Shown here: positions 8,985 through 17,440 of the stretch, piece after piece | How the letters are laid out: every line of letters starts with the position of its first letter | Numbering within the stretch: position 1 is the first letter of the stretch | NCBI GenBank assembly: GCA_903871335.1 | Contig: CAIQGE010000015.1 | Span: 1 to 64,000 of the forward strand | Reading direction: 5' to 3' | Source of the DNA: an uncultured Actinomycetes bacterium | GTDB lineage: Bacteria; Actinomycetota; Acidimicrobiia; Acidimicrobiales; RAAP-2 | DNA: 64,000 bases | Position numbers and translations under genes: made by a program | Notes under the pieces: generated by a model | Databases searched by the model: none | What the model was told of the DNA's origin: nothing | Seen by the model: the letters and a program-made list of their open reading frames with translations, nothing else

Positions 8985-9125
8985 TCAAGATTCAAATGAG
9001 TGTTGCCGCAGTCGGCTTCGTGATTTTCGGCATAATCGCCCGATCCATCGCCTCGTCGCACAACTAGGGCGAGGAAACTCGTTCGTATCGCGACTCCGCC
9101 GCAACGATTCGGAGCATTCGCCGAT

Positions 9126-9923
9126 CTAGTTCTCGGATGACGAGATCCAACCTTGATCTCGGGCGATCTGCTCAATGTCGCCAACTCGAAGTCCGGAGCG
9201 ATGTTGGGTCGTTCGAATGAAGCCGCACGCTTCGAACAATGATTCGTGCGTTCCCGTGTCAAGCCACATCGTCGAGCGGGGGAGAATATCGACGCGTAGT
9301 TCACCTTTTTCCAAGTACGCGTTGTTCAGAGCTGTGATCTCCAGTTCGCCGCGGTCACTCGGAGTGAGTTGTCGCGCCAACGCGGATGCCTGTTCGTCGT
9401 AGAAGTAGATGCCGGGCACGGCGTAATTCGACTTGGGCTGAGCCGGCTTTTCTTCGAGGGAGAGGACGCGACCATCGTCGGCGAACTCCACGACACCGTA
9501 CGCGGTGGCGTCGCTCACTTGGTAGGCGAAGATCAACGCACCGTCGATGCCGTGGTGCCGGGCGAGCTGTGTTCCAAGACCCGGTCCGTAGAAGAGGTTG
9601 TCACCCAAGATGAGGACACACTTATCGCCGTCAAGGAACTCCTCGCCGAGAATCAACGCCTGAGCGAGGCCATTGGGTTGATCCTGGATGGCGTAGGTCA
9701 ACGAGAGACCCGCGTGGGAACCATCGCCCAAAAGTCGTTGAAAGCTGGCTTGATCGTGCGGCGTTGTAATGATCAGCACGTCACGAATACCCGCCAACAT
9801 GAGCGTGGACAACGGGTAGTAAATCATGGGCTTGTCGTAGACAGGTAACAATTGCTTCGAAACAGCCCGCGTAATTGGGTATAAGCGAGTGCCGGAGCCG
9901 CCCGCGAGGATGATTCCCTTCAC
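9126..9923 (-). CDS. rmlA: Glucose-1-phosphate thymidylyltransferase RmlA
   Basis: This enzyme makes dTDP-glucose from dTTP and glucose-1-phosphate, the first step toward dTDP-rhamnose. The signature [11 protein letters not shown] is at residues 8-18, and [12 protein letters not shown] follows. At 265 residues it is about 25 shorter than usual RmlA, ending at QGWISS where others continue with another helix; the catalytic core is complete. It starts with GTG at 9923, and a minus-strand TACACT six bases upstream suggests a leaderless transcript. It is divergent from rmlB across 58 bases. Confidence 0.93.
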   Translation of the reverse strand: MKGIILAGGSGTRLYPITRAVSKQLLPVYDKPMIYYPLSTLMLAGIRDVLIITTPHDQASFQRLLGDGSHAGLSLTYAIQDQPNGLAQALILGEEFLDGDKCVLILGDNLFYGPGLGTQLARHHGIDGALIFAYQVSDATAYGVVEFADDGRVLSLEEKPAQPKSNYAVPGIYFYDEQASALARQLTPSDRGELEITALNNAYLEKGELRVDILPRSTMWLDTGTHESLFEACGFIRTTQHRSGLRVGDIEQIARDQGWISSSEN

Positions 9924-9981
9924 GGGCCAAGTGTAGTCTTGACATGGTCATTCTCGATTTTCACGAGCGATTGGACACCTC

Positions 9982-10953
9982 TTGCGCATCCTGATCACCG
10001 GCGTTGCCGGATTTATCGGCTCACGTTTCACTGAAGTTGTTCTCGAGCAAGCCGAACGCCTCGGTTACAGCGAACTCATACTTCTGGATGCACTGACGTA
10101 CTCAGGCCGGCGTGAAAATCTCGCTGGCGTACTCGGCGATTCTCGCGTTCGTTTTGTCCACGGTTCTATCAACGATGGTGCGCTCACCGACGAATTACTC
10201 CAGGGCGTTCATTCGGTCGTCCACCTGGCCGCAGAGAGTCACGTCGATCGATCCATCGCGGGGGCGGCACCATTCTTTACGACCAATGTTCTCGGCACTC
10301 AACAATTGCTGGAGTCGGCACGACGTGGTGGTGTTGAGCGCTTCGTGCATGTTTCAACCGACGAGGTTTACGGATCCATCAGCGAAGGATCGTGGCGAGA
10401 AGACCACATCCTCGAGCCCAATTCCCCCTACTCCGCGTCCAAAGCGGGCAGCGACCTCGCGGCGCTGGCGTACCACGCGACCTTCGGGCTGCACGTCGCG
10501 GTGACGCGTTGTTCAAACAACTACGGCCCACGTCAGTTCCCCGAAAAGGTGATTCCGCTCTTCGTTTCCAATTTGGTGGACGGTAAGAAGGTGCCCCTCT
10601 ACGGTGACGGACTCAACGTGCGCGACTGGTTGCACGTGGATGATCACTGTCAAGGAATTCTCAAAGTGCTCGAAGGTGGCCGGGCCGGCGAGGTGTACAA
10701 CATCGGCGGTGGCACGGAACTCACGAATCGCGAGTTGACCAGTCGTCTCTTGTCGCTCATGGGCGTGGGCGAAGAAATGATTGAACCCGTCGCTGATCGA
10801 TTGGGTCACGACCGCCGGTACTCGGTGGACTGTTCCAAGATTCGCGAAGAACTCGGGTACGCCCCTCACGTTCCTTTCGAGGACGGACTCGCGGCGACCG
10901 TGCAGTGGTACCGCGAGAACGAAGCCTGGTGGCGTCCGTTGAAGGGCCTATAG
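9982..10953 (+). CDS. rmlB: dTDP-glucose 4,6-dehydratase RmlB
   Basis: This is an extended short-chain dehydrogenase that converts dTDP-glucose to dTDP-4-keto-6-deoxyglucose with bound NAD. The nucleotide-binding GVAGFIG is at residues 7-13, STDEVYGS carries the active-site Thr-Asp-Glu, and YSASK holds the catalytic Tyr and Lys. The length of 323 residues is normal. The start is TTG at 9982, since the Rossmann strand begins immediately (MRILITG). The gene is followed by rmlC after two bases, so they form an operon. Confidence 0.93.
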   Translation: MRILITGVAGFIGSRFTEVVLEQAERLGYSELILLDALTYSGRRENLAGVLGDSRVRFVHGSINDGALTDELLQGVHSVVHLAAESHVDRSIAGAAPFFTTNVLGTQQLLESARRGGVERFVHVSTDEVYGSISEGSWREDHILEPNSPYSASKAGSDLAALAYHATFGLHVAVTRCSNNYGPRQFPEKVIPLFVSNLVDGKKVPLYGDGLNVRDWLHVDDHCQGILKVLEGGRAGEVYNIGGGTELTNRELTSRLLSLMGVGEEMIEPVADRLGHDRRYSVDCSKIREELGYAPHVPFEDGLAATVQWYRENEAWWRPLKGL

Positions 10954-10955
10954 CC

Positions 10956-11519
10956 ATGGAATTCACCGAACTTAATATCGCGGGTTGTTACCGAGCCGAG
11001 AGTCCGGTGTGGGGCGACGATCGCGGCTTCTTCCGCGAGTGGTTCAAGGGCGCCGACTTCGCCGCAACGGGAGTTGCCTTCGACACGCAGCAAGCTAATC
11101 TCTCCTTCTCGGCGCGCAATGTCGTACGAGGTCTGCACTACTCACTCGCGCCGGAAGGTCAAGCCAAGGCCGTGACCTGTGTGGGCGGAGACCTCGTTGA
11201 CGTGTTGGTCGATATTCGCGTCGGTTCGCCGACGTTCGGGCGCGTGGAACTCGTGGAACTCTCCGCCGCTCAAGGAACGACCGTTGTCTTGGCTACCGGT
11301 GTGGCGCACGGTTTCTGCGTGACGAGCGAGACCGCCTCACTCGCGTACTTACTCTCGTCCCCGTACAACCCGACGATGGAACTCGAAATTCACCCCTTTG
11401 ACGCAGAGATCAGCGTCCCGTGGCCGCTGGATGGCGAGGCGCTGCTGTCGCCCAAGGATGCGGCTGCCCCGACGCTCTCTGAGCGGCGTGCCTCGAACGA
11501 ACTGCCGACGTACCTCTAA
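10956..11519 (+). CDS. rmlC: dTDP-4-dehydrorhamnose 3,5-epimerase RmlC
   Basis: This cupin-fold epimerase of 187 residues performs the third dTDP-rhamnose step. The RGLHY segment contains the conserved active-site histidine, and GVAHGFCV is another family signature. The start ATG at 10956 lies just after the rmlB stop; the open frame extends 17 residues upstream into rmlB but has no justification. No rmlD reductase is present in the window, so the final reduction must be encoded elsewhere or the product used differently. Its TAA stop overlaps the stop of the convergent DUF2142 gene by four bases. Confidence 0.93.
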   Translation: MEFTELNIAGCYRAESPVWGDDRGFFREWFKGADFAATGVAFDTQQANLSFSARNVVRGLHYSLAPEGQAKAVTCVGGDLVDVLVDIRVGSPTFGRVELVELSAAQGTTVVLATGVAHGFCVTSETASLAYLLSSPYNPTMELEIHPFDAEISVPWPLDGEALLSPKDAAAPTLSERRASNELPTYL

Positions 11520-13075
11520 CGTTTGGCGGCGTGCGCCGGAGCTTTTCGTTTCGGCTTTTTTGGCGACGTGTCCGGCAGCGCCAGTTCGGCGTGGTCATCA
11601 ACAGAGTCCTGGAGTCGACGAAGAACCAGGACGGCGCCGACGGTAATCGATGTCGCGGCGATCAACGCCAGGACGACGGGGTGAAGTACGGGCATCCACC
11701 GAGGATGCAGCAGATACCGCACGTGGATCCCGGTGCCACCCACCGTGAACCGTTGCAGTATCTCGTTGAAGGCGTATAGCTGCATACCTGCGACGAAGGC
11801 GACGAGGAGCCAACTGACGCGGACGTACACGCGTGAGAACTCGACGCGGGAGGCAAGAATGACTGCCGCGGTAATGGGAATTCCGACATTCATCGGCATG
11901 CTGTCGCGGCCCTGCCACACGACGCCGAGGTGTCGAGCTTGACTAGCGACGATAAGAACTGGGGATAGCAGCCCGACGGTGGTGATGAAGAGCAGTGCGA
12001 TTCGTTGACGGGCGGTACCAACGATCACAGCGAAGATGACCAGGGCAATGACCGAGATGTACCACGCGTCGCAAAAGACCCGTGGGAGCGGTGTGTCCAG
12101 CCATCCAAAGTTGCCGATGGTTTGGTGCATCCACGACGGAATGAAGGAAAAAGTCAGTCGAAGAATCGACAGGGTGGATTCGTGCGGCTTGATGAGAACG
12201 AGAGATGTGGAGGGAAGGACTTTGTAGGAACTGTGGGTTGCGATCCACCCGAGTGCCACCAGAGTCATGGTTGACACGATGCCGACGGCCACTTGAAAGG
12301 GACGAGTCGACAGGAAGTAACGCCACAGACGCCGCAACGGCAACTGCAAAAGCGCAGTGCAGATCGCCACCGCCAAGAAAGCCGGCGACAAAGGTCGCGT
12401 GAGGACGAACACCGTTCCGCTGAAGGCGAGCCCGGTAATCAGCGGCGTACTCGGTCGCTGGTCGAAGTCAAGAATGAATAGTGACAGGAGTGTCCAAAAA
12501 CACAACGAACTGGTGATCTCGAGCCCGGCGGCGTTCACGACACTCGAAAGATAAAAGACCTGTGGCGTCAAGGCGAGCAAGAAACCCCACCAGACGAATC
12601 GACGGCGTGACGACGTCGCGAGAGCCGTGATGGCGATGGCGATCAGGATTGCGTTGACGAGGTCACCCAGGACCCGCATGCCATAGAGATGACTCGTGGT
12701 TGCTGAGAACATTGTGGCGAGACCCACGAATGCGAAATAGAGGGGTGGGTACTCCGCCGAATGCGTGACCACGGACGTTGGTTTCTGACTCTGGTCCAAT
12801 GCGCCCATGCAATTGCCCACGTGAGTCGGCTGGTTATTCAAACACGCGTTCGCCGTCAAACTGTTTGCCACGGACTCCGGAACTGTGACGATCCGATAAC
12901 TCGCTTTGTGCAAAACGACCGGTACGCCGTAGTGGCCCCGATCAATGGCCACCGCCCAAATCACGTGGCTTTCCTCATCCGGAGCAGAAAAGAGGGGAGA
13001 AGCGTAGGTCCAGCTGAGAAGCAGTGAAAAGACCAGCACGAAGGAGATCGAAAAGATCTTTCTGTGTCGATTCAT
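11516..13075 (-). CDS. DUF2142 multi-pass membrane protein
   Basis: This 519-residue polytopic membrane protein belongs to the DUF2142 family, which resembles GT-C glycosyltransferases that use lipid-linked sugars. After an N-terminal helix comes SAPDEESH, the acidic loop motif expected in the first extracellular loop, and later SAEYPPLYF. Roughly ten hydrophobic segments follow, and the C-terminus is a cytoplasmic Lys-rich tail. Its position among rhamnose and glycosyltransferase genes suggests a role in surface glycan assembly. The ATG at 13075 is preceded by TAGGCT nine bases upstream on the minus strand. Confidence 0.8.
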   Translation of the reverse strand: MNRHRKIFSISFVLVFSLLLSWTYASPLFSAPDEESHVIWAVAIDRGHYGVPVVLHKASYRIVTVPESVANSLTANACLNNQPTHVGNCMGALDQSQKPTSVVTHSAEYPPLYFAFVGLATMFSATTSHLYGMRVLGDLVNAILIAIAITALATSSRRRFVWWGFLLALTPQVFYLSSVVNAAGLEITSSLCFWTLLSLFILDFDQRPSTPLITGLAFSGTVFVLTRPLSPAFLAVAICTALLQLPLRRLWRYFLSTRPFQVAVGIVSTMTLVALGWIATHSSYKVLPSTSLVLIKPHESTLSILRLTFSFIPSWMHQTIGNFGWLDTPLPRVFCDAWYISVIALVIFAVIVGTARQRIALLFITTVGLLSPVLIVASQARHLGVVWQGRDSMPMNVGIPITAAVILASRVEFSRVYVRVSWLLVAFVAGMQLYAFNEILQRFTVGGTGIHVRYLLHPRWMPVLHPVVLALIAATSITVGAVLVLRRLQDSVDDHAELALPDTSPKKPKRKAPAHAAKR

Positions 13076-13158
13076 ACCTCGTCGAGCCTAACCGTGGGTG
13101 ACTCGCTGACTGGTTCACCGAGCAACCGCGTCCGTAGCGATAATCAGTATCCTTAAGT

Positions 13159-13184
13159 CGATTCTGGCGCCCGATTCTGGCGCC
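13159..13184 (+). repeat. Perfect tandem duplication of a 13-mer in a gene leader
   Basis: CGATTCTGGCGCC occurs twice in direct succession (13159-13171 and 13172-13184), just downstream of a TATCCT -10 candidate and about 30 bases before the glycosyltransferase start. It lies in the probable 5' untranslated region and could be a recent slippage duplication. Confidence 0.6.
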
Positions 13185-13215
13185 CCGTTCTCATCACAGA
13201 AGAGGAATTTCACCC

Positions 13216-15423
13216 GTGTCCTTCGTTCCCGACGATTCCCCGAACGAAGTACCTCCCTCACTGCATTTCGTGCGAACAGTTCGCGCGGAAGAGGTGGCTG
13301 CTTTACGCGACGCGGCTCGAGTGTCGGAGTTAACGGCCGCCTCCACCGAGGCTCTGGCGCAGCAATACCGAGCGATGACCCGATCGAGGATTTATCCACT
13401 GGTCGTTGTGGTGATGAAAGTGGCCAACGGGATCGAAGTCATCCTTCGAGCCTTGTTGCGCAAACGACCGATCGCGGTGAGTTCGGCCCCTCAGCCGGAC
13501 CAACCCGAAGAGTGGGTCAACGAGAACAACTCGGACGACATCGCGCAGGTCGCCACCGTCGCACCTGCCGTCGTCCCTCCCAAGGCGACGAAGCTCGGGT
13601 ACCTTTTCTTGCTTCTTCGTAAGTTCCTCACGCAATTGAAATACGCCTTCGCGGTGCTCTTTCGTGGGTATGGCCGAGCCGGACAACCCGACGGCGGGAC
13701 CGCCACCACCTATGCGCAGTGGGTGCAGCGTTACATGACCTTTACGGTCGACGCGGAGCACTTGCTGCGGCGTCGAATGGGTTTGTTGGACTACAAGCCC
13801 ACCTTGTCCATCGTGATGGCCACGTACAACACGGACCACGTGTTCTTGCGCAAAGCCATCGAATCAGTGCGGGCCCAGCTCTATCCCCACTTTGAACTCT
13901 TGATCGCCGACGACTGCTCGCCCGACGCCGAAGTGCGGGCAATAGTGCGCGAGTACGCCGAACTCGACGGTCGAATTCGGCTGGTGGAGCGGACTGAGAA
14001 CGGAAACATTTCTGCTGCGACCAATTCGGCAATCGAGCAGGCTTCCGGTGAGTGGATTGTCTTCATGGATCACGACGACGCCCTCGTGGAGCACGCGCTC
14101 TTCCACGTCGTGCTCGCGATGAACGAAAATCCGCGGGCGACGCTCCTGTATTCCGACGAGGACAAGATTGACGAGGCGGACGTTCCGTTCATGCCCTACT
14201 TCAAGCCGGACTTTGATCCGCTGCTTCTCTTGGGGCAGAACTACGTCTGCCACCTCACGGTCGTGCGTCGAGACCTCGTCGAACAACTTGGACGCTTGCG
14301 ATCAGAATTCGATGGAGCACAAGACTGGGACCTCGTGCTGCGCGTCAGCGAAGTCGTGGATCGCCACACGATCATTCACATTCCCCACATTCTGTACCAC
14401 TGGCGCAGCCACCGAGAATCCACTTCGCAATCCTCAGCGGCCAAACCGTGGGCGCTCGACGCGGGACGGCGCGCCGTAACCGAAGCCCTGCGTCGCCGAC
14501 AGGTGGATGCGAAGGTAACGGAAGTGGCGGGCACCGGACTCGCGCTTGTCGAATTTGCGCTGCCGGCGCAACCTCCGATGGTATCGATCATGATTCCGAC
14601 GCGCGACGGAAAATATCTTTCGACGAGTGTCACATCGGTGCTCGAGAAGACGACGTATCCGAACTACGAGATCGTTGTCATCGACAATGGATCAGTTAAG
14701 GAATCAACCGCTACCTTTCTCCACTCAGTCGCCGACCGCGTTCGAGTAGTGCGCGATGATCGCCCCTTTAATTACTCGGCCCTTCACAACGCGGCGGTGC
14801 CGGCGTGTCGCGGTGAGGTCTTGGTACTCCTGAACGACGACACGGAAATCATCGACGGGACGTGGCTGGGTGCCATGGTGGGCCAGCTCTTACAGCCCGG
14901 GGTTGGTGCTGTCGGGGCCAAACTTCTCTACCCTGATCGTCGCGTCCAACACGCGGGTGTCGTTTTGGGTCCGTACGGTCTCGCTGGTCACGTGAATCGC
15001 CTGGCGCCGGCTGAAGATTTTGGATATTTCGGTCGAGCGGCGGTTCCCTGTGAGTATCAAGCGTGCACGGCCGCGTGTCTCGCGGTGCGACGAACGACGT
15101 GGGAGCATCTCGGCGGTCTGGACGAAACGTTAGAGGTCGCGTGGAATGACATCGATTTCTGCCTTCGTATTCGCGCCGCGGGCGAACAGGTGACGTACAC
15201 GCCACTCGCTGAACTCTTTCACTTCGAGTCAGTCTCGCGGGGGCTCGATAACAGTGGACCAAAATTTCAGCGTTCGATGCGGGAGATCGCTATCGTGCGT
15301 GACCGTTGGGGACTCGAGATCATCAAAGATCCTTATTACAACCCGAATCTTTCGTTCGGCCACGCCATGTTCCAAGAATCGTTCCCGCCGCGAGTGTCTC
15401 CGTGGTACACGGGTATTGAGTAG
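13216..15423 (+). CDS. Two-domain GT2 family glycosyltransferase
   Basis: This 735-residue cytoplasmic or membrane-associated enzyme carries two GT-A domains of family GT2. The first begins near residue 195 (LSIVMATYNT) and has a metal-binding MDHDDA; the second begins near 455 (VSIMIPTRDG) and has LLNDDTE plus the later DIDFCLRI acid motif. The N-terminal 190 residues contain a possible membrane-associated helix followed by a basic region. Tandem GT2 proteins of this type build repeating surface polysaccharides such as rhamnans, which fits the rml genes nearby. The start is GTG at 13216 with AGAGGA upstream. It is followed after three bases by a paralogue. Confidence 0.85.
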   Translation: MSFVPDDSPNEVPPSLHFVRTVRAEEVAALRDAARVSELTAASTEALAQQYRAMTRSRIYPLVVVVMKVANGIEVILRALLRKRPIAVSSAPQPDQPEEWVNENNSDDIAQVATVAPAVVPPKATKLGYLFLLLRKFLTQLKYAFAVLFRGYGRAGQPDGGTATTYAQWVQRYMTFTVDAEHLLRRRMGLLDYKPTLSIVMATYNTDHVFLRKAIESVRAQLYPHFELLIADDCSPDAEVRAIVREYAELDGRIRLVERTENGNISAATNSAIEQASGEWIVFMDHDDALVEHALFHVVLAMNENPRATLLYSDEDKIDEADVPFMPYFKPDFDPLLLLGQNYVCHLTVVRRDLVEQLGRLRSEFDGAQDWDLVLRVSEVVDRHTIIHIPHILYHWRSHRESTSQSSAAKPWALDAGRRAVTEALRRRQVDAKVTEVAGTGLALVEFALPAQPPMVSIMIPTRDGKYLSTSVTSVLEKTTYPNYEIVVIDNGSVKESTATFLHSVADRVRVVRDDRPFNYSALHNAAVPACRGEVLVLLNDDTEIIDGTWLGAMVGQLLQPGVGAVGAKLLYPDRRVQHAGVVLGPYGLAGHVNRLAPAEDFGYFGRAAVPCEYQACTAACLAVRRTTWEHLGGLDETLEVAWNDIDFCLRIRAAGEQVTYTPLAELFHFESVSRGLDNSGPKFQRSMREIAIVRDRWGLEIIKDPYYNPNLSFGHAMFQESFPPRVSPWYTGIE

Positions 15424-15426
15424 AGC

Positions 15427-17175
15427 GTGATTCGCAACCTTCCTGGCGAGACGATCACGCGAGAAGAAGCGCGCCGTCGGTGGCAGGAATACCACGAAGA
15501 GATTTGGCGTCTCAACGCGGAAGTGCGCCACGACCATTCAGTGACCTTGGCCCTGCGGATGCTGCCTCCTGGTAGTTGGAGATTCCGGCTCGCCGTGTAT
15601 CTCGCGTCGCCTCTACTTCGGCGTCGGCGAGAAGCGCGCGCGGTGGCTACTGCGCCAGAGATTGAATTTCCTTACGGAATCGGACAACTTATCGCTGAAG
15701 AAAGTGCTCTCCCTACGTTCAACACGGAAGGAAACGAGACGGTCCTTCGCGTGGTTATCTGGGACGGCACGGAGTCGTCGACCTTCACCACCCGTGGTGT
15801 GTGCGTCGAGACACTCCCGTTGCCCACGCCCCGATCTCCTCACGAGGTGGCCGCACGGCTGAACGAGATGATGAGTGACGAAACGTCGTGGCTCATGATC
15901 ATTCGCGCGGATGACATCATGGATTACGACGCGGTGACGACCGTGGTGGGCAACGCGGAGCGAGCGGGGGCCGACGTCGCGACGGGGGACTGGTGGGACC
16001 TCTCGCCGGACGGAACGATGATCCCGCATTTCGTCACCACGATCCTGGGGGTTGTGCAGCTCTACAGCGCCGACGTGACCGGCCGGGCGGTGGCCTTTCG
16101 CACCTCCGCATTGCGGTCGGAAGGAGGCTTTCGTGAGTGCGCTAGCGACGTCATCGTCCGCGACACTGTCCTTCGCTTGGTTGAGGGAGGAGCGGCGGTG
16201 CGCCACACTGCTCAGTTCATTCTTCAGTCACCCACGGACCCGGGAGTCGACCAACATCATGAGCAAGGCGTGGTCCGTGACGCGATCGTTCGTGCCGTGC
16301 CGGACGCCACCGTTGAGGTTCGGCCTGGTCCTTGCGGCTCACTGAACTGGGACCTGACACCATCAGTGCAGTGGCCGTCGGTCGCGATCTTGATTCCCAC
16401 GCGCGATCGCCTCGACCTCTTGTCTCGTTGCATCGAATCTGTACGGACGGCGACGTCGTATCCGACGTACCGGATCGTGGTGATCGACAACGACTCCGTG
16501 GAGCCGGCCACGTTGGAGTACTTGGCCTCGAACGACGTCGAGGTCGTTCCCGCACCGGGACCGTTTAACTACTCGGACGTCGTCAATACGGGGGTGGCGG
16601 CGGTACGTGACGACATCGTCGTCACGCTCAACAACGACACCGTCGTTGTCACGCCCAATTGGTTGGAATCGATGGTGTCGCTCCTGATGCTGCCACGCGT
16701 CGGACTCGTGGGTTGTTATCTCGAGGATCCGTCGGGACATCCTCAGCACGAAGGCATCTCGATTGCCCCTTATCCTCAACATCTCCGTCGTGACCTGAAC
16801 TATCGGCGTCCCGATGCCTTCTTGAATTCAACTCGTGAGATCAGTGCGGTGACCGGCGCGTGTCACGTGATCCGTCGATCTCTGTGGAACGAACTTGGCG
16901 GACTCGATAACAGACTGCGCGTCGTGCAGAACGACGTGGACTTCTGCCTTCGAATTCAGGCTCATGGTTACAAGGTGATCTATACGCCGCGAGTCAAAAT
17001 CTTGCACGCGGAAAGCTCGTCGCGAGGGTCGCTCACACCCGACGACGACATCGAAACCTTCATTGCTCGGTGGGACATTTTTGGGAATTTTCGCGACGAA
17101 CATTTCCCCGAACGCCTCGAGCTCATTGGCGACGTCATCCGTTGCCGGCGTGATGACGAGTCAACCACGATCTAG
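15427..17175 (+). CDS. GT2 family glycosyltransferase with degenerate first domain
   Basis: This 582-residue protein has one clear C-terminal GT2 domain from about residue 315 (VAILIPTRDR), with LNNDT and NDVDFCLRI motifs. Residues about 130-300 align by eye with the second half of the first GT domain of the upstream paralogue: WLMIIRADD matches WIVFMDHDD, and the following acceptor-side region matches too. The nucleotide-binding start of that domain is missing. The protein therefore probably has one working catalytic site and a remnant domain. It starts with GTG at 15427 and is likely co-transcribed with its neighbour. Confidence 0.82.
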   Translation: MIRNLPGETITREEARRRWQEYHEEIWRLNAEVRHDHSVTLALRMLPPGSWRFRLAVYLASPLLRRRREARAVATAPEIEFPYGIGQLIAEESALPTFNTEGNETVLRVVIWDGTESSTFTTRGVCVETLPLPTPRSPHEVAARLNEMMSDETSWLMIIRADDIMDYDAVTTVVGNAERAGADVATGDWWDLSPDGTMIPHFVTTILGVVQLYSADVTGRAVAFRTSALRSEGGFRECASDVIVRDTVLRLVEGGAAVRHTAQFILQSPTDPGVDQHHEQGVVRDAIVRAVPDATVEVRPGPCGSLNWDLTPSVQWPSVAILIPTRDRLDLLSRCIESVRTATSYPTYRIVVIDNDSVEPATLEYLASNDVEVVPAPGPFNYSDVVNTGVAAVRDDIVVTLNNDTVVVTPNWLESMVSLLMLPRVGLVGCYLEDPSGHPQHEGISIAPYPQHLRRDLNYRRPDAFLNSTREISAVTGACHVIRRSLWNELGGLDNRLRVVQNDVDFCLRIQAHGYKVIYTPRVKILHAESSSRGSLTPDDDIETFIARWDIFGNFRDEHFPERLELIGDVIRCRRDDESTTI

Positions 17176-17318
17176 AGATAGTGCGGGGGAGTCTCGTGCT
17201 GCTCACGGCGACTGCGACGGAGTTCCTCGCGCAGTGACGCGACTTGCTCCCGCAACGTCCGCACCAACTCTTCTAATTCTTCGCGCGTCAGTTCGTTGTC
17301 CGGCTTCGACGCTGTCAC
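17172..17318 (-). CDS. Small coiled-coil protein of unknown function
   Basis: The 48-residue product starts with MTASKPDNEL and continues as a highly charged heptad-like helix (LEELVRTLREQVASLREEL) ending in HYL. I do not recognise it. The GTG at 17318 was chosen because TAGGCT lies seven bases upstream on the minus strand, the leaderless pattern seen across this window; the open frame continues upstream with low-complexity Arg/Ser sequence that looks spurious. Its stop overlaps the convergent glycosyltransferase stop in CTAG. Confidence 0.55.
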   Translation of the reverse strand: MTASKPDNELTREELEELVRTLREQVASLREELRRSRREQHETPPHYL

Positions 17319-17440
17319 GAAGGGCAGCCTAAATCCCCGTCGGTGACTCCTCGCACGTCGTCGGTCCTCCTGCACCGATCGATGCGGTCGCGACGCAGCG
17401 ATTCCCCGACATACGAGGTGCTGGTCGGTAGGCTGAGCGC

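Noticed and set aside
1-9125. Prophage
   Set aside because: No capsid, portal, terminase, tail or lysis gene is visible; the evidence supports only an island end with RM and TA genes.
10905-10955. Upstream extension of rmlC
   Set aside because: It overlaps the rmlB coding end and adds residues not part of the RmlC fold; ATG 10956 is natural.
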